From Gracilariopsis chorda (lineage: Eukaryota > Rhodophyta > Florideophyceae > Gracilariales > Gracilariaceae), in contig NBIV01000018.1 of assembly GCA_003194525.1 (NCBI GenBank), positions 434,001-498,000 of the forward strand: 64,000 nucleotides of DNA. Direction: 5' to 3'. Positions 49,548-59,901 of this stretch are shown one piece after another (within the stretch, counting starts at the first letter, position 1; the number at the start of each line of letters is the position of its first letter). Below the pieces are notes generated by a model, which saw only the letters and a program-made list of their open reading frames with translations, was not told the DNA's origin and searched no databases. Position numbers and translations under genes: made by a program.

Positions 49548-51932
49548 CTAATTTCGAAAACCATTAGGGTGTACGTTCGACAGTGGAAAAACGCTTTCAC
49601 TGACATTCGCATTGGGTGTTACTGACGGGTATGCCGTAGTTTCCAGTTGCGTCCGAGCAATTGGATTCACTTGAGCAACTCCTTGTGGGTTGTGACCTTG
49701 CCAGGTTTGCATGAGGGGCGTAGCGAGCACATTTCCTACTACGTGAGGGTTGTATTGTAGGTTTGTAAGATGTGCGTGCGGATTAGATTGAGTATTTCCC
49801 ATGTTTCGAGTTGGTTCCCAATGAGCTGTGCGCGCAAACTGATCTCTACCAGATGTCTGGTGAACATAGTTTGCAGTGGACGCAGCATGACGGGGTTGAA
49901 GGCCACTCTCAGCACTACCATAAACTGCGCTAGGATTGTAGAGTTGACTTTCAGGAAGTGTGGTGAGGGTGGGCAAAGGCTGCGGGCAGTCCATCGTGGG
50001 TAAATGCTGAGCGTAGGGAAGATATTGATCCGTTCCAGCCGAAGTGGGAAAAGGGTTGTGTTGCAGCTGAGGACCAGGCACGTCCAACGAACCGAGAGAA
50101 TACCGATGAGGCACAGCAGGGTAGCATTGTGTGGCAGTTATGTTCCTGGATTGCACATATCGGCCCGTTGCGGTTGTATCGAAAGGAAGAACCGGCTGCA
50201 CTGGAAGCGCAACATTTCTTTGGACACTCAATGCCGAAGGATGCGCGACAGTTGGGTTTCGACGACAACCCGTTATTGTAGCCCCCACATTCGATCGCTG
50301 TCCTGGCTGTAAGACTTGGGGCGCCGTAAACTGGGAAGGCTGCGATTGTCTTCCATGCGGCGGCAGGACAATTGATGAAGGTTGTGACGCATGTAGCCCA
50401 ACTGTTTGAACATTGCTTGCTGATTGCAGCCTGGAAGCGATTTTCTCGTTGCGAGCAATCGAGCCTTGGAATGTGCCGGTCCGACCAGCGAGAGCTTGTG
50501 ACAGTGACTGTGCTCGATCTACTGAGGGCGGCTTTGTGCGGCTTCCACAGGCGCGACGCGCAGCAGGTTTTGTAATACCTCCCGATTCAGACTCGCTCAA
50601 CACAGAAGGGCGAGGAACTTTCTTGCCCCTTTTCGTTCCACCGATCTTCGTCGCAGGGTTCGTAATTGATTGCGGTTTTGTTTTCGGTGCACTCTTGTTT
50701 CCCGTACGACATTCACCACCAGCATTTTTCCCTGGCGTTGATTGAAGAGTTTCGAGAAACCTCATTGCGCCTTCATAAACCTCGTCATTCAAGAGTGCCG
50801 ATACGTCGTTAGGAGATGGGCTCTCGGGATCTTGACGACGGAAACTGCCATTGATAGTCGGGGGCCTCGAGACAACTGCTTGAGGTGCAGGGAGCGCTCG
50901 TGGTTGGGGTGGACAAGAGGTCAATCCGCGATTATTGACTCTTGAAAGATCTGAGCCATCAGCATTCCGTGCAGCTGCGACTGGAAGACTTGCTGCATTT
51001 GGTGTAACAGCGGATGAAGATCGAGCTTGCACGGTGGAAGAAGGTACAGATGCAGCCAGCTCAGCTATGAGCGAATCTGTATCCAAAAACCTCATCACCT
51101 TTTCATAGGCTTCATCGTTTAACAGAATGTCAAGTTGAGCTCTTGACGGAACCTGTTCGGACACACTTAAGTGTGCAAGCCTATTAATTCCTACCCCAGG
51201 CGTTTGCTTGGGATCTGAGTTGTTGTTGTGCTGCTGCGGGGGTTTTGCCGCTGCTTGTCGTTTCTGTCCACGCTTAGAGGTTTTGGAAACCCCTGTCGGC
51301 TTTTTTGGGGGAAGCTGAGCCCTATTGCTTGAGATGTTTCTCCTCACCCCTCCGGTTCGGTGTCTTGATGTTGAAGCCCTCGGAGTTTGTTTGTCCGCTT
51401 GAGCTCGTGCTGCCATTCGGCCTTTGTTTTCCTTACTTCCGCTGCATGCTCTTTGACCAATTTCTGACTTTGTTCGTGGACCTACCCCAACACTTGTAGG
51501 AGGGATCGGTACGCTTCTGAAGCCAGAATGGTCCCTAAGATATTCTTGAGAAGTCTTAGGTTGAACATTAGTGCTCCTAATAGCATCTGAGCGTACCATA
51601 GTGGTTTCTGCACGCTCGTGAACATCATGATTCCCCTGTTCGGCGATCGTTTCAGCGTCTTTGATGGTATCAATTCTTGCTGAAGCGCTCTCTCCCAAGT
51701 CTGATGCCTGCGCCATTGATTGTCGACGCCCCAGCGCTTGAAGCCCTGCGAGCGGATCAAATTCCAGCTTGGATTGCAATTCATCGTTTCGCGAGAGATC
51801 GGATATCGTACGCGAGAGAAACAGGTTCTCACGTGGTGGGATCTTCGCCTCTTCTTTGTTTTCTTTGGCGGCTGAAACAACATTCGCTGCCTTCTTGCCG
51901 GTTCCGGGATTGATAGTTCTCCTTCCGTTCAT
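49548..51932 (-). CDS. Large disordered Gln/Ser/Pro-rich protein with a duplicated motif
   Basis: 794 residues from the ATG at 51932, intronless. I do not recognise the family. Most of it is low-complexity Ser, Pro, Gln, Thr and Asn with Lys/Arg clusters (SKTSKRGQKRQAAAKPPQQH). Two copies of an otherwise isolated helical motif stand out: LLNDEAYEKVMRFLDT near residue 270 and LLNDEVYEGAMRFLET near residue 380. The second half is Tyr/Gln/Pro-rich, like a transcriptional activation or prion-like domain. A nuclear regulatory or RNA-binding scaffold role is possible but only inferred from composition. Confidence 0.7.
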   Translation of the reverse strand: MNGRRTINPGTGKKAANVVSAAKENKEEAKIPPRENLFLSRTISDLSRNDELQSKLEFDPLAGLQALGRRQSMAQASDLGESASARIDTIKDAETIAEQGNHDVHERAETTMVRSDAIRSTNVQPKTSQEYLRDHSGFRSVPIPPTSVGVGPRTKSEIGQRACSGSKENKGRMAARAQADKQTPRASTSRHRTGGVRRNISSNRAQLPPKKPTGVSKTSKRGQKRQAAAKPPQQHNNNSDPKQTPGVGINRLAHLSVSEQVPSRAQLDILLNDEAYEKVMRFLDTDSLIAELAASVPSSTVQARSSSAVTPNAASLPVAAARNADGSDLSRVNNRGLTSCPPQPRALPAPQAVVSRPPTINGSFRRQDPESPSPNDVSALLNDEVYEGAMRFLETLQSTPGKNAGGECRTGNKSAPKTKPQSITNPATKIGGTKRGKKVPRPSVLSESESGGITKPAARRACGSRTKPPSVDRAQSLSQALAGRTGTFQGSIARNEKIASRLQSASNVQTVGLHASQPSSIVLPPHGRQSQPSQFTAPQVLQPGQRSNVGATITGCRRNPTVAHPSALSVQRNVALPVQPVLPFDTTATGRYVQSRNITATQCYPAVPHRYSLGSLDVPGPQLQHNPFPTSAGTDQYLPYAQHLPTMDCPQPLPTLTTLPESQLYNPSAVYGSAESGLQPRHAASTANYVHQTSGRDQFARTAHWEPTRNMGNTQSNPHAHLTNLQYNPHVVGNVLATPLMQTWQGHNPQGVAQVNPIARTQLETTAYPSVTPNANVSESVFPLSNVHPNGFRN

Positions 51933-52600
51933 TGTTGTCTTGTACAACACAAGTGCGAAAAGTTATAAGCCGGAATACTCTGTGATGGTAAAAATGGCGG
52001 GATGGAATAGGTTCAAATGGATGTGCACTGGAGACACGGGTCATGTGTTGCTGGGCCTAAGATGTTACCTTCTTTTATACGTTCAGCCAATGGCATCGAC
52101 TGCGAATCAGTTCGGCCTAACCATAAGACTGTCGGCATTCAAATTGTGAAGCGTGAATTACTGATAGTATGGCGCAGATAAATTGCAAAGTATTCAAAAC
52201 AACCAAAAAGTTACAAACATATTAACTAGTGACGTGTTAGGATTGGAATTCAAGGCAGTACCATTGAATATCTGTATATTTCCTTTCACAACCAAATGAT
52301 AAATAAAGGACTGGGGTTTACTTCTGACTTGCTATCCAAAGGAAACCAATTTGGACATCAGTTATTCGAATTCGGATATAGGAAGCGTTCGGTATGGTAA
52401 GCGTATGTGGCATTGATGGGTTATGTGAGTTCATGAATTAATGTCAACTGTGCATGTCAACGATGCCACCGTGTTGCAAGTCGATGCATGGCGAGGTACT
52501 AAACAAGCTATACAAGTAAGTAGAACAGAACTACTCCCAAAAAGTTAACAAAAGGTATTTCGGCCATCGGGGGATCCGTACACCTAATGTCAAGGGCAGA
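51933..52600. other. Intergenic, AT-rich
   Basis: Upstream of the disordered-protein gene, then AT-rich sequence. No gene seen. Confidence 0.4.
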
Positions 52601-52689
52601 AGTTGCACAAAACCTAAATACAGATTTCTGGAACGTCCATACCCAAGAATCCATCACCATTTAGATCTATCCTTCGAGAAGAAGGCCAT

Positions 52690-53775
52690 CAATAAAAAAC
52701 TACCACAGAAACACTTTCACTAGGATGCGTGAAGGCGACCCGTTGCGACATCACAGCCATTCTCTGCGAAGAATCTACCTTCGTACGGCAAGCTGCAACG
52801 GATGTTGCTTCTCACACACCCAGAATGCTTCACATCAAAGCAGACCCAATTTGCCGGATTTACAAAGAAAGCTGCAAGCGTTCCGCTACACTTTGTTTCC
52901 GAATCTGTGGGGAACACCTTTGATCTTCGTACTCGTATTACAATGCCTTACCGCGAAAAGAAAAACCACGAAGATGTTCCAGACTTTCCCTTCACAAAGC
53001 AAGCCCCACAGAAGTGCCTTTGGATACCAGGACACTGCGGGTTACCACAAAACGAAGCTGCCGACGAACTTGCAAAGAAAAAGTCTTGGTCTCCCTATAG
53101 CGCAGCAGCTCCAAAAAGAGATCGAATTTCTGGAAGAGGAACAGAGAATTCGCGTTCGTCTTACTAGCGCAGAGCAAGTAAGCGAAATCCCAGAGTCACT
53201 TTCAAATGTATTGACTCTAAGGAGGGCGCATACTGCCCTGTCGCAAACATTTACCGGTCACGTTCCGACGCTACATCCGGTCTCTACGTTTCTTCACAAC
53301 AGGGAATGTTTCTGCCCGCTCGGATGTGGGCTCAACATACTTAATAGTGTAGACCATTTCGTTCTTAGATGCCGCCGAAGAGCGGCGTTTCGGTGTCGAG
53401 AACTCCCGCCTCTCCGTGAGAGGCAGGGCTCTCACGCCGAGTCAAAAGTAAGGACATGGCCAGAAAAGCTGTTGGTTTATCTAGAGAGAGAGGGGTTCTT
53501 CTCCTTGTAGCCCCTACCTGTAACAGAATACCACTCGCTTAGCATTACGACCATTCCATATGATTACATCACGACCATACAAGTAGTATAAGTACAGAGG
53601 TCATTGATAGAGTGAGGCTCTGCTTTGTTCCAGTCATCGGCAGTGTGTCGATCCTGGTTCTGTTAAAGATGCTCAGTACCAGTTCGCATCAGCATCCATT
53701 ATATTACACTACCGTAGTCTTGGAATTAGAGACAGGAGCTCATACAAAACACAAACACACACAGAAGTGCCATTA
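52690..53775 (+). mobile_element. LINE 3' fragment with RNase H end, copy C, split by a solo LTR
   Basis: Codes the end of an RNase H domain (CLWIPGHCGLPQNEAADELA) followed by the LINE C-terminal tail: VSEIPESLSNVLTLRRAHTA, LHPVSTFLHNRECFCPLGCG, NSVDHFVLRCRRR. RNase H after reverse transcriptase places it in a Jockey/I/R1-like non-LTR group (inference; the RT is missing). The 3' end TTGGAATTAGAGACAGGAGC leads to an (AACACA)n tail at about 53742-53765. A solo LTR interrupts the 3' untranslated part at 53519-53708. Confidence 0.78.
53519..53708 (+). mobile_element. Solo LTR inserted in the LINE, 190 bp
   Basis: Begins TGTAACAGAA and ends ATATTACA. Flanked by the 5-bp duplication CTACC (53514-53518 and 53709-53713). 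Comparison with the uninterrupted LINE copy A confirms the empty site (CCCCTACC joined to GTAGTCTTGG). Same family as the solo LTRs at 45.1 and 57.3 kb. A fossil without internal region. Confidence 0.88.
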
Positions 53776-54180
53776 TACAGAAGACACTACGATGTCGGGT
53801 GTAAGACCATTAAGCAAAGAGTTCACAAAGAAACGAAAATAGGAAGTTCGTCGTGCGAATCGCGCGTGACAACAGCTGACAAATGTAACACCCAAAACAA
53901 AATGGTGACAAGAAGCATATTTACTATTCTAAAGTCTTTGATTATTTATTTATACTTTCGTTTGACATTGCAAACAGTAAGACTCTTTCGCTTCTCCGAT
54001 TCTTCGCCTCATACGCTTCTTTTGCGCATCCATGTGTGTGTGTGTGTGGATACGGGCACATGCCTCTGGTATTCGCTTTCTACAGGTAGAATGCTAATTA
54101 TCTATTCGACCGCGCATCTATAGATTTGCTTCTGGGCTGCACCGCTGTTGCTTCTTGGATACTAAGCTACTCGTAGTTTG
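53776..54180. other. Intergenic, no gene seen
   Basis: A short GT run at 54033-54048 only. Confidence 0.35.
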
Positions 54181-54189
54181 ATTTTTCTT

Positions 54190-54648
54190 CTTTTTTGTGG
54201 TCAGCAGCTTTCTATTGCTAAGCTGAAGGAGAGCTTTCATAAAAGCGTTCTCTCTTCAGGAAGGCCAAGAACGTCTGTGGCTCATGTTGAATTATCTGTT
54301 GTATACTTTCCGTACACTGCTTTGGAGACCAGCCAACAACTCTCTACGGGCAGCATCTTTCCGCGGGCATCGAAAAACGACATGGTCGCAGTCTTTCTTC
54401 ACATTCATTCCACAGTCACATCCGAGCATTCTTTCTTCAAGAAATGTCGCCACTGGATACAAAGTAGAGACGGTGTAGAATTGAGCGAGGTTTCCTTCAG
54501 CGTTTCGCCCATCCGCGTCTGTAACAAACGCGGGACAGTGCTGAAGGAGCCGTTTTCCTCTAATAGACAATGATAATTCCGCTCTAACGTCTGGCATGTC
54601 AATTGGGTCATTTGAGTGTTCTGTGTCCGCCATTAGGTTTTCTTTCAT
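54190..54648 (-). mobile_element. LINE 3' fragment, copy D, different lineage
   Basis: The minus-strand ORF of 119 codons reads HCPAFVTDADGRNAEGNLAQ, then VSTLYPVATFLEERMLGCDC, then MNVKKDCDHVVFRCPRKDAA. This is the same C-terminal tail as copies B and C (..VxTxL..R...C.CG....DH.V.RC.RK) but clearly diverged. No RNase H or RT part is present. 5'-truncated. Confidence 0.65.
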
Positions 54649-55179
54649 TTCGATTTGGACTGCGCGTTACACTCAGAGTTTATTACCACCCGAGCCACGT
54701 TGGCTTTTACAGTTACCGAAAGTCAGAACTGCCTTATGTCCATGTGCAAAGAGCTATTGCAAATGAACTAGAACATCTGCCGTGCGTGCGAAATATAACC
54801 ATTCATCTTTCATGATGTCCAGCCCTCTGAAAAGCACACTAACGGGACGACGTAAAAGACTAACTAGATATTCATGACGTGGTCAGCTTGGTAGTTGTGA
54901 TACCCAGAGTGAAGAACCTGGGCATACACAGCTTAACAAATGGCGACAAATCAAGTGAAACTGGCGTCAGTTCCCAGTGCATGCATGTGGGGAAACTGCT
55001 GTGGCACGGGGTTGTGTTGTGTGGGAGCATGTTGTTCAGATACCAGATAGGACATGCCACATAGCTTGCGACTGCGGAAAAGAAACAATCGAAAGGTGCA
55101 ACAAAATTAACCCTAATAAAATGCTTACATCGCTGAATGTCGACTTGATCGGACAAATGCAGCAAAACTCCAACGACAG
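54649..55179. other. Intergenic with weak coding-like pieces
   Basis: A plus-strand ORF at 54977-55249 contains CHIACDCGKETIERC but has no support from neighbours and overlaps the methyltransferase end. Not called. Confidence 0.35.
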
Positions 55180-56019
55180 TCAGCATCGAAAACGTTTCAT
55201 ACACGTCTTCGAAGCGGTGAGCAACGCCACAGAGCTTGGGCTACCATAGTCCCATCTTCCATACGAAGCATTCTGGCCACCAATAACATCGCAGTCCAGC
55301 AAAGAAAAACCAAGCCTGTTGAAGAAGCGCTCTGAATCTATTGACACATCATCCTCACAACCACGGTCACACAAATCACGCCCGTCGTCATTGGTATTAA
55401 CGTCCAAAAACAAAATGCTTCCCGTCGGACTTAGCGCTGAAATATCCTTCAAAATGTCCTGCAGCCGGCCATCTGAGAACCGCATATTTCGTCGTTCAAT
55501 ATGCCAAACAGATCGTCTACAAGTTTGAAAACCGGCATCAAGCAAACAAGAAACCCAGTGAGAATCATGTGCAGTATGATCCACTTTGATCCGCGTTAGC
55601 GCCGCGGCTTGACACAGAGGAGAAGGTTGCATAGAATCAATAAGCTCTTCCTTAAGCTCAACCACATCTGGGAAATCAATCTCGAAAACACTGACCGAAT
55701 TCGACACTTCAGTTAGTCGGTAGGGTCGTGTATCCATTCCAGCGCCAAGTAAAACAAGCTGCACATCACCAATACCACTCAGGTAGCGGGATACTAGATC
55801 GTCGAGGTAGCGGGCACGAATTAAATTTTCGGTGTACACCTTTTGCATGTCCTGGGCATGGGATAAAGCGGAAATTCCGGCAAGGCGGGCAGCGTAAGGA
55901 TCGCGGATAAGGGCATCGTTCCGTTGCGATTCAATTGCGCGAATAGCGGCGTGAAACTGCGCGCGAAGGATGTGTCGTTGGGCGTCGCGCGAATAAGAAG
56001 CAGGTGTTTTGGACGACAT
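55180..56019 (-). CDS. LCM-family SAM-dependent methyltransferase
   Basis: 279 residues from the ATG at 56019. It matches the leucine carboxyl methyltransferase-like family (PF04072; also the bacterial TIGR00027 group). Visible blocks are ESQRNDALIRDPYAARLAG, then TENLIRARYLDDLVSRYLSG, then motif I VQLVLLGAGMDTRPYRL, then the acidic VFEIDFPDVVELKEELI, and later RLGFSLLDCDVIG. All core SAM-binding elements are present. It could be PPM1-like (PP2A methylation) or one of the broad-range bacterial-type enzymes; the GAGMDTRPYRL wording favours the latter. No targeting sequence is evident. Confidence 0.87.
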   Translation of the reverse strand: MSSKTPASYSRDAQRHILRAQFHAAIRAIESQRNDALIRDPYAARLAGISALSHAQDMQKVYTENLIRARYLDDLVSRYLSGIGDVQLVLLGAGMDTRPYRLTEVSNSVSVFEIDFPDVVELKEELIDSMQPSPLCQAAALTRIKVDHTAHDSHWVSCLLDAGFQTCRRSVWHIERRNMRFSDGRLQDILKDISALSPTGSILFLDVNTNDDGRDLCDRGCEDDVSIDSERFFNRLGFSLLDCDVIGGQNASYGRWDYGSPSSVALLTASKTCMKRFRC

Positions 56020-57338
56020 GGTTAGCGCATGAGAGCAGTTAGACTGGGGAGGGGTGAGCGGCTTTGACGAAGACGGAGACGTGTCTCTAAGAAGCGAAAT
56101 GGAGAGGGCTTATTAGGAAAGGCCATTCTGTGGATGATCATGTGGGGCTTCCACTCGTGGCGGGCGATTCTGGAAGCGCGGCCGCTTGGGCTGGGTTGTT
56201 CGGCGCGGCGTAGCTGGCGTGCAGCGTTGAGAGTGGCGGGCGCCTTTCCTTTCGGTTGCACGCAGTTGCAGTAGGCTACGGATTGCTTTTTGCAGGTGCG
56301 TGATTGGGTGACGCATTTGCACACGTGGCGCCTCCGCGCCACTGCTGACACGTTCGCCAATTGAAGCGGCGCCAGGCATCAATTTCGCCGACCTGGATCG
56401 TTCCGTAACTGCTGAACTCCACTCCTCCAGTTTGGCAAGCGCTCGTGCATACGTACGAAGGGTAGGTGGTGCTCATTGGACGTTTACAGCTCCGAATCAT
56501 GCCTCAGCTTTCCAGAAAAGAGGTGACTTCTCAAAGTGGCAAAATAGGTCGTCGCCAATATCTACGCCGCCGATTATACTGCAAAGTCATGTACGGTTAG
56601 AATGACGGGTTACACTACTGTACCCTACATGACTTTGTGGTAGTCTGTCCTGGACTGCGGTGTCAACGCATCCAACTACCTTCACTGTTCTTCTTGCCAC
56701 CGTGCGTGTTCTGCCAATGCGTGCTGTATCAACTGCTCGAAAGCACCTCGGGGACGGGTTACTTTGCTTGTCGTTAGATACACTTGAGGATCTTTTGTTT
56801 CAGAATATCATTCGCGGCGACAATATCCGAAGTGCTATTGCTCACGCGGTGCTGTTGGTAAGAGGTTTTCTATTCCTGATAACCCTTTATACGTGTTAGA
56901 GCAAGCAACCTTGGATGGCTGTTGTTCTCTGTAATGATTGGTCACTCTTCCTTACACCTGTGTACCAGTTATACACGACGCCGCATCATTCCATATGCGG
57001 GCCTGATCTCCGTTCCGATACAGGCTTTAACATGCAAAGGGTACATATTATTATCGATATGCAGCCTTTTTTCCCCTCAACAATGCGGTGTTGGTAAGCT
57101 CCTGAACAATACTGCGCAAAGATACGGGGGTATCAGAAATTCAATAAATTATCAGTCACGGCTGGGCAGATTGCGGAAGAGTGCTCTTCCGCTGGGAAGA
57201 ATCCTTTCTTCCCTTACACATAATACCGCTTTGGAAAAGGCGTTTCCCGGCGAAACAAGCGATAGCCGTGGAGGAAGAGCGTGCGAAAAAACAGTAAGCC
57301 GATCGCTGTACAGTTTGAGCAATAGGCGAAAGCTCGGG
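56020..57338. other. Intergenic, contains a hairpin
   Basis: No supported gene. An inverted repeat lies at 56582-56637 (separate entry). Confidence 0.4.
56582..56637. repeat. 16-bp inverted repeat, 24-nt loop
   Basis: CAAAGTCATGTACGGT at 56582-56597 and ACCCTACATGACTTTG at 56622-56637 pair with one mismatch. The loop contains GGGTTACACTACTG. It could be a small hairpin RNA, a MITE remnant or a terminator-like fold. Confidence 0.6.
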
Positions 57339-57343
57339 GTGTC

Positions 57344-57532
57344 TGTAATAAAGTAACACCCGTTCAGTGCTATGTCAACTTGATGACTCAAGTAGACGAC
57401 CAATCAGTTGGTATGAGTAAAGAGCTCACTGTTAGAGTGAAGCTCTCGTTGGTTCCAGTCATCGACAGTGTGTCGGTCTTATTCTGGAAAAGGAGTTCAG
57501 TACCATTCTACTCCAGCCTTTACTATCTTACA
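57344..57532 (+). mobile_element. Solo LTR, 189 bp
   Basis: Begins TGTAATAAAG and ends ACTATCTTACA. Flanked by the perfect 5-bp duplication GTGTC (57339-57343 and 57533-57537). The core (GAGCTCACTGTTAGAGTGAA, CCAGTCATCGACAGTGTGTC, AGTACCATTCTACTCCAGCC) is shared with the LTRs at 45.1 and 53.5 kb. A fossil. Confidence 0.88.
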
Positions 57533-58361
57533 GTGTCAAAGCGGAGAGAACAGGATGCTCACGGCACATCACAGGCAAGCACGAGCCACCACGCCGAAGA
57601 ATGCACAACCTTGGCAAACACTGAAAAGTTTGCATAAACATGCAAATGAATACATTCCTATTAGAGGAATAAAGTTTGCGCTATCCCTATTACAGTATCG
57701 CTGTGCCCCACATCCCAAAGCTCGTCATCCTGGATGTTGCCAGAAAAGGTTAAATCCACTTCCGGATACTATGTACTAAGATATCTCTAAGATACGGGTA
57801 ACCTTTTAACCCTGCTGCCTTGCGACTGGATATGAGAGTAATTACACTTGTTCAACGGCACTACATTTCGCCGCGCTGCAAAATTGTGACATGCAGACTC
57901 TGCATGTCACAATTTTGCAGCGCGGCAGAGCTGTAACTGATATCTTAAGGCTAACTTACCGCGTGGGCCATCGATACAAGCCGTGACCTGAACCCAATCA
58001 GAAAGATAGACTTACACCGCATCTCACCAATAAGAACCCATCAAGTAGCTTAAGCGCAAAGTCCATGTCATGGAAAAAGTGTGTGGCCCAAGCAGCATTT
58101 CCCTCCCTCTCAGCTCACGTTATTTTGCAGCGTCCCAAACTATGACTATGTAATATGCATCCACACATAGCCGTCTTCAACGGTCTTGGGCCTCACCCAC
58201 GCGCCCGGTTCTCTGTTTCAGAAATAGTGTTTCTCTGCCAACGTGTTGAAGACAGCGTCTTCGCACTACCGGACTCAAGAAACACCTCCGATATTCATTT
58301 CTGGCCGTTTGAACACACCTGAGACTTGCGTTCCAAAACAGCATCGAACGCAATCACCACG
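57533..58361. other. Upstream region of the alpha/beta hydrolase gene
   Basis: Contains the long palindrome (57871-57925). At 58129-58136 the words TTTTGCAGCG recur. No gene. Confidence 0.45.
57871..57925. repeat. 27-bp perfect inverted repeat with 1-nt centre
   Basis: The left arm 57871-57897 (starting CCGCGCTGCAAAATTGTGAC) and right arm 57899-57925 are perfect inverted copies around a single C. Together they make a 55-bp palindrome, 436 bp upstream of the alpha/beta hydrolase ATG. Such a sequence can extrude as a cruciform. It is not flanked by an obvious target duplication. Confidence 0.9.
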
Positions 58362-59360
58362 ATGAAACTCGCATCGCTGCTTGTTTTGTCCCTCTTCACC
58401 ACACCTCTTGCCGCCACCTTCTCCATATCATCCATCCTGAACACCTACTTTCCGTGCACAGCGCTTTCTCTCATTCAATCGTCATGGGAGACAACCTACT
58501 TCGAACCAACAATACTCCCCCCTCCTCAGCAGAAAGCAAGCGCCACAATCGCCGCGAGACGTGCTGAAGCCGCTTTTGTTAATTTCACATGCGATACCGC
58601 GGTTTCAAGCTCGCACGTTTTCCGATGTAATCCCAATGGCTTCTCATTTGAGCTCATCAAGAAGAAACCAAAAGCTACTATACTCTTCCTTCACGGCTTC
58701 ATCAGACCCTCACAGGCTGCTTTCTATATTCCTGCGCTCACTGCACTGCTTTCCAGCTCCAGCAAATTGTACGAATCCATTCGAATTGAAGTTCCTCTGG
58801 CTCCATTACGGCAAACCACACTTAACCCACCAAGACAGCCAATCATCCCGACGTCACTTGCATGGTTAAATATTTTGCCGGAGGGTGATGACCGTTTTAG
58901 CTTGTATCGAGCATCGCAGCGCGTAGAACGATTGGTTCTTTCCCAAGGTTGTCGTTTCGGACATTCACCAAGAAAAGTTTTGCTTGCTGGGCACTCGTTA
59001 GGCGGATTCACCTCCCTTGAGTTTGCTCTTTCCACCGATACACTGTTGGGTGGGGTCATAGCGATCAGCTCCTTACTACCGCGCATTCAGGATTATACTC
59101 TTCCCCCGGAATCTCGTCCGTTCAATACAAGACTCAGAGGTTATAACATCACGCTCATCCATGGGACACTGGATGAAACTGTTCCAGTCATTTCCGGACA
59201 AGCAACTGCACAGATCTTGAAGCCCATCTCCACGGTACTTGGTTTTGGACTTGAATTCGTTCCTCTGGAAGGTTTAGACCACTCGAATACATTGATACGG
59301 TCTCCTCTGTTTTACGCAAATATTAACCGTGCTGTTGCCCAAGCGTTTTCTGATCTTTGA
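58362..59360 (+). CDS. Secreted alpha/beta hydrolase (carboxylesterase/thioesterase-like)
   Basis: 332 residues from the ATG at 58362. The first 19 residues (MKLASLLVLSLFTTPLAAT) are a signal peptide. The catalytic machinery is visible: oxyanion-loop region ILFLHGFI, the nucleophile elbow LLAGHSLGGFTSLEFAL (Ser), HGTLDETVPV (Asp) and GLDHSNT (His). The order and the spacing fit the carboxylesterase/acyl-protein thioesterase group (PF02230-like); the GHSLGG elbow is also common in lipases. A secreted or vacuolar esterase is inferred; substrate unknown. The 12 extra residues of the longer frame do not look like a signal and would displace it from the N-terminus. Confidence 0.85.
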   Translation: MKLASLLVLSLFTTPLAATFSISSILNTYFPCTALSLIQSSWETTYFEPTILPPPQQKASATIAARRAEAAFVNFTCDTAVSSSHVFRCNPNGFSFELIKKKPKATILFLHGFIRPSQAAFYIPALTALLSSSSKLYESIRIEVPLAPLRQTTLNPPRQPIIPTSLAWLNILPEGDDRFSLYRASQRVERLVLSQGCRFGHSPRKVLLAGHSLGGFTSLEFALSTDTLLGGVIAISSLLPRIQDYTLPPESRPFNTRLRGYNITLIHGTLDETVPVISGQATAQILKPISTVLGFGLEFVPLEGLDHSNTLIRSPLFYANINRAVAQAFSDL

Positions 59361-59727
59361 ATGCGTTTACGCTATACAGAAAGATGCCACCATCACATTC
59401 CCTCGGGATCGAGAAAGCTACGTGCTGCCCCTTACCATGAAACCCACTTTGACCCAACCCCTAAAGCGTAGCTCTATACATCTTGTTCTCCAATACAGCT
59501 CTTGTTTCTCGGAGTTGACATAAACAAAGAAAGACTATTTCAGGTATATTCTTCAGTCATTGGCTTGTCATGAAAATAGGCATATTGATATTACACAAGA
59601 GCGAGAAGGCCAATGTGATGGAGAGATAATTGAAATATAAGAACGGAGGCACGAGGTATTAAAGGGTTACCCTTGGTACTGGAAGGTACACATATGGCCG
59701 GAATTTGTGCAGACCCTTTTTGACGCA
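59361..59727. other. Intergenic, 3' of the hydrolase
   Basis: No feature seen. Confidence 0.35.
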
Positions 59728-59901
59728 GGGGCGTATTTGTGACGGACTATTTTGCCATAATACGGAATGTCATTGACTACTTTGACAATAGTGGTCATCA
59801 TCCTATTTTTTGATTGTTATTGAAAGTTTCTGACTCCAATTTTGGAAAAATATTGACTAGTGACTGCTTCATGTGGCAAGATAGTTAATCACAAACACCC
59901 C
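59728..59901. mobile_element. MITE, about 174 bp
   Basis: Starts GGGGCGTATTTGTGACGGAC and ends with an inverted counterpart GTTAATCACAAACACCCC. The copy inside the LTR at 45.1 kb shares both ends and the internal word CATGTGGCAA. Target duplication is not clear (possibly CA or none). No coding capacity; the autonomous partner is not in the window. Confidence 0.65.

Noticed and set aside
8528-59670. Recurring TAACCCTTT-like words (8528, 40500, 46903, 56880, 57800, 59660)
   Set aside because: Looks telomere-like at first, but copies are single, short and scattered, compatible with chance.
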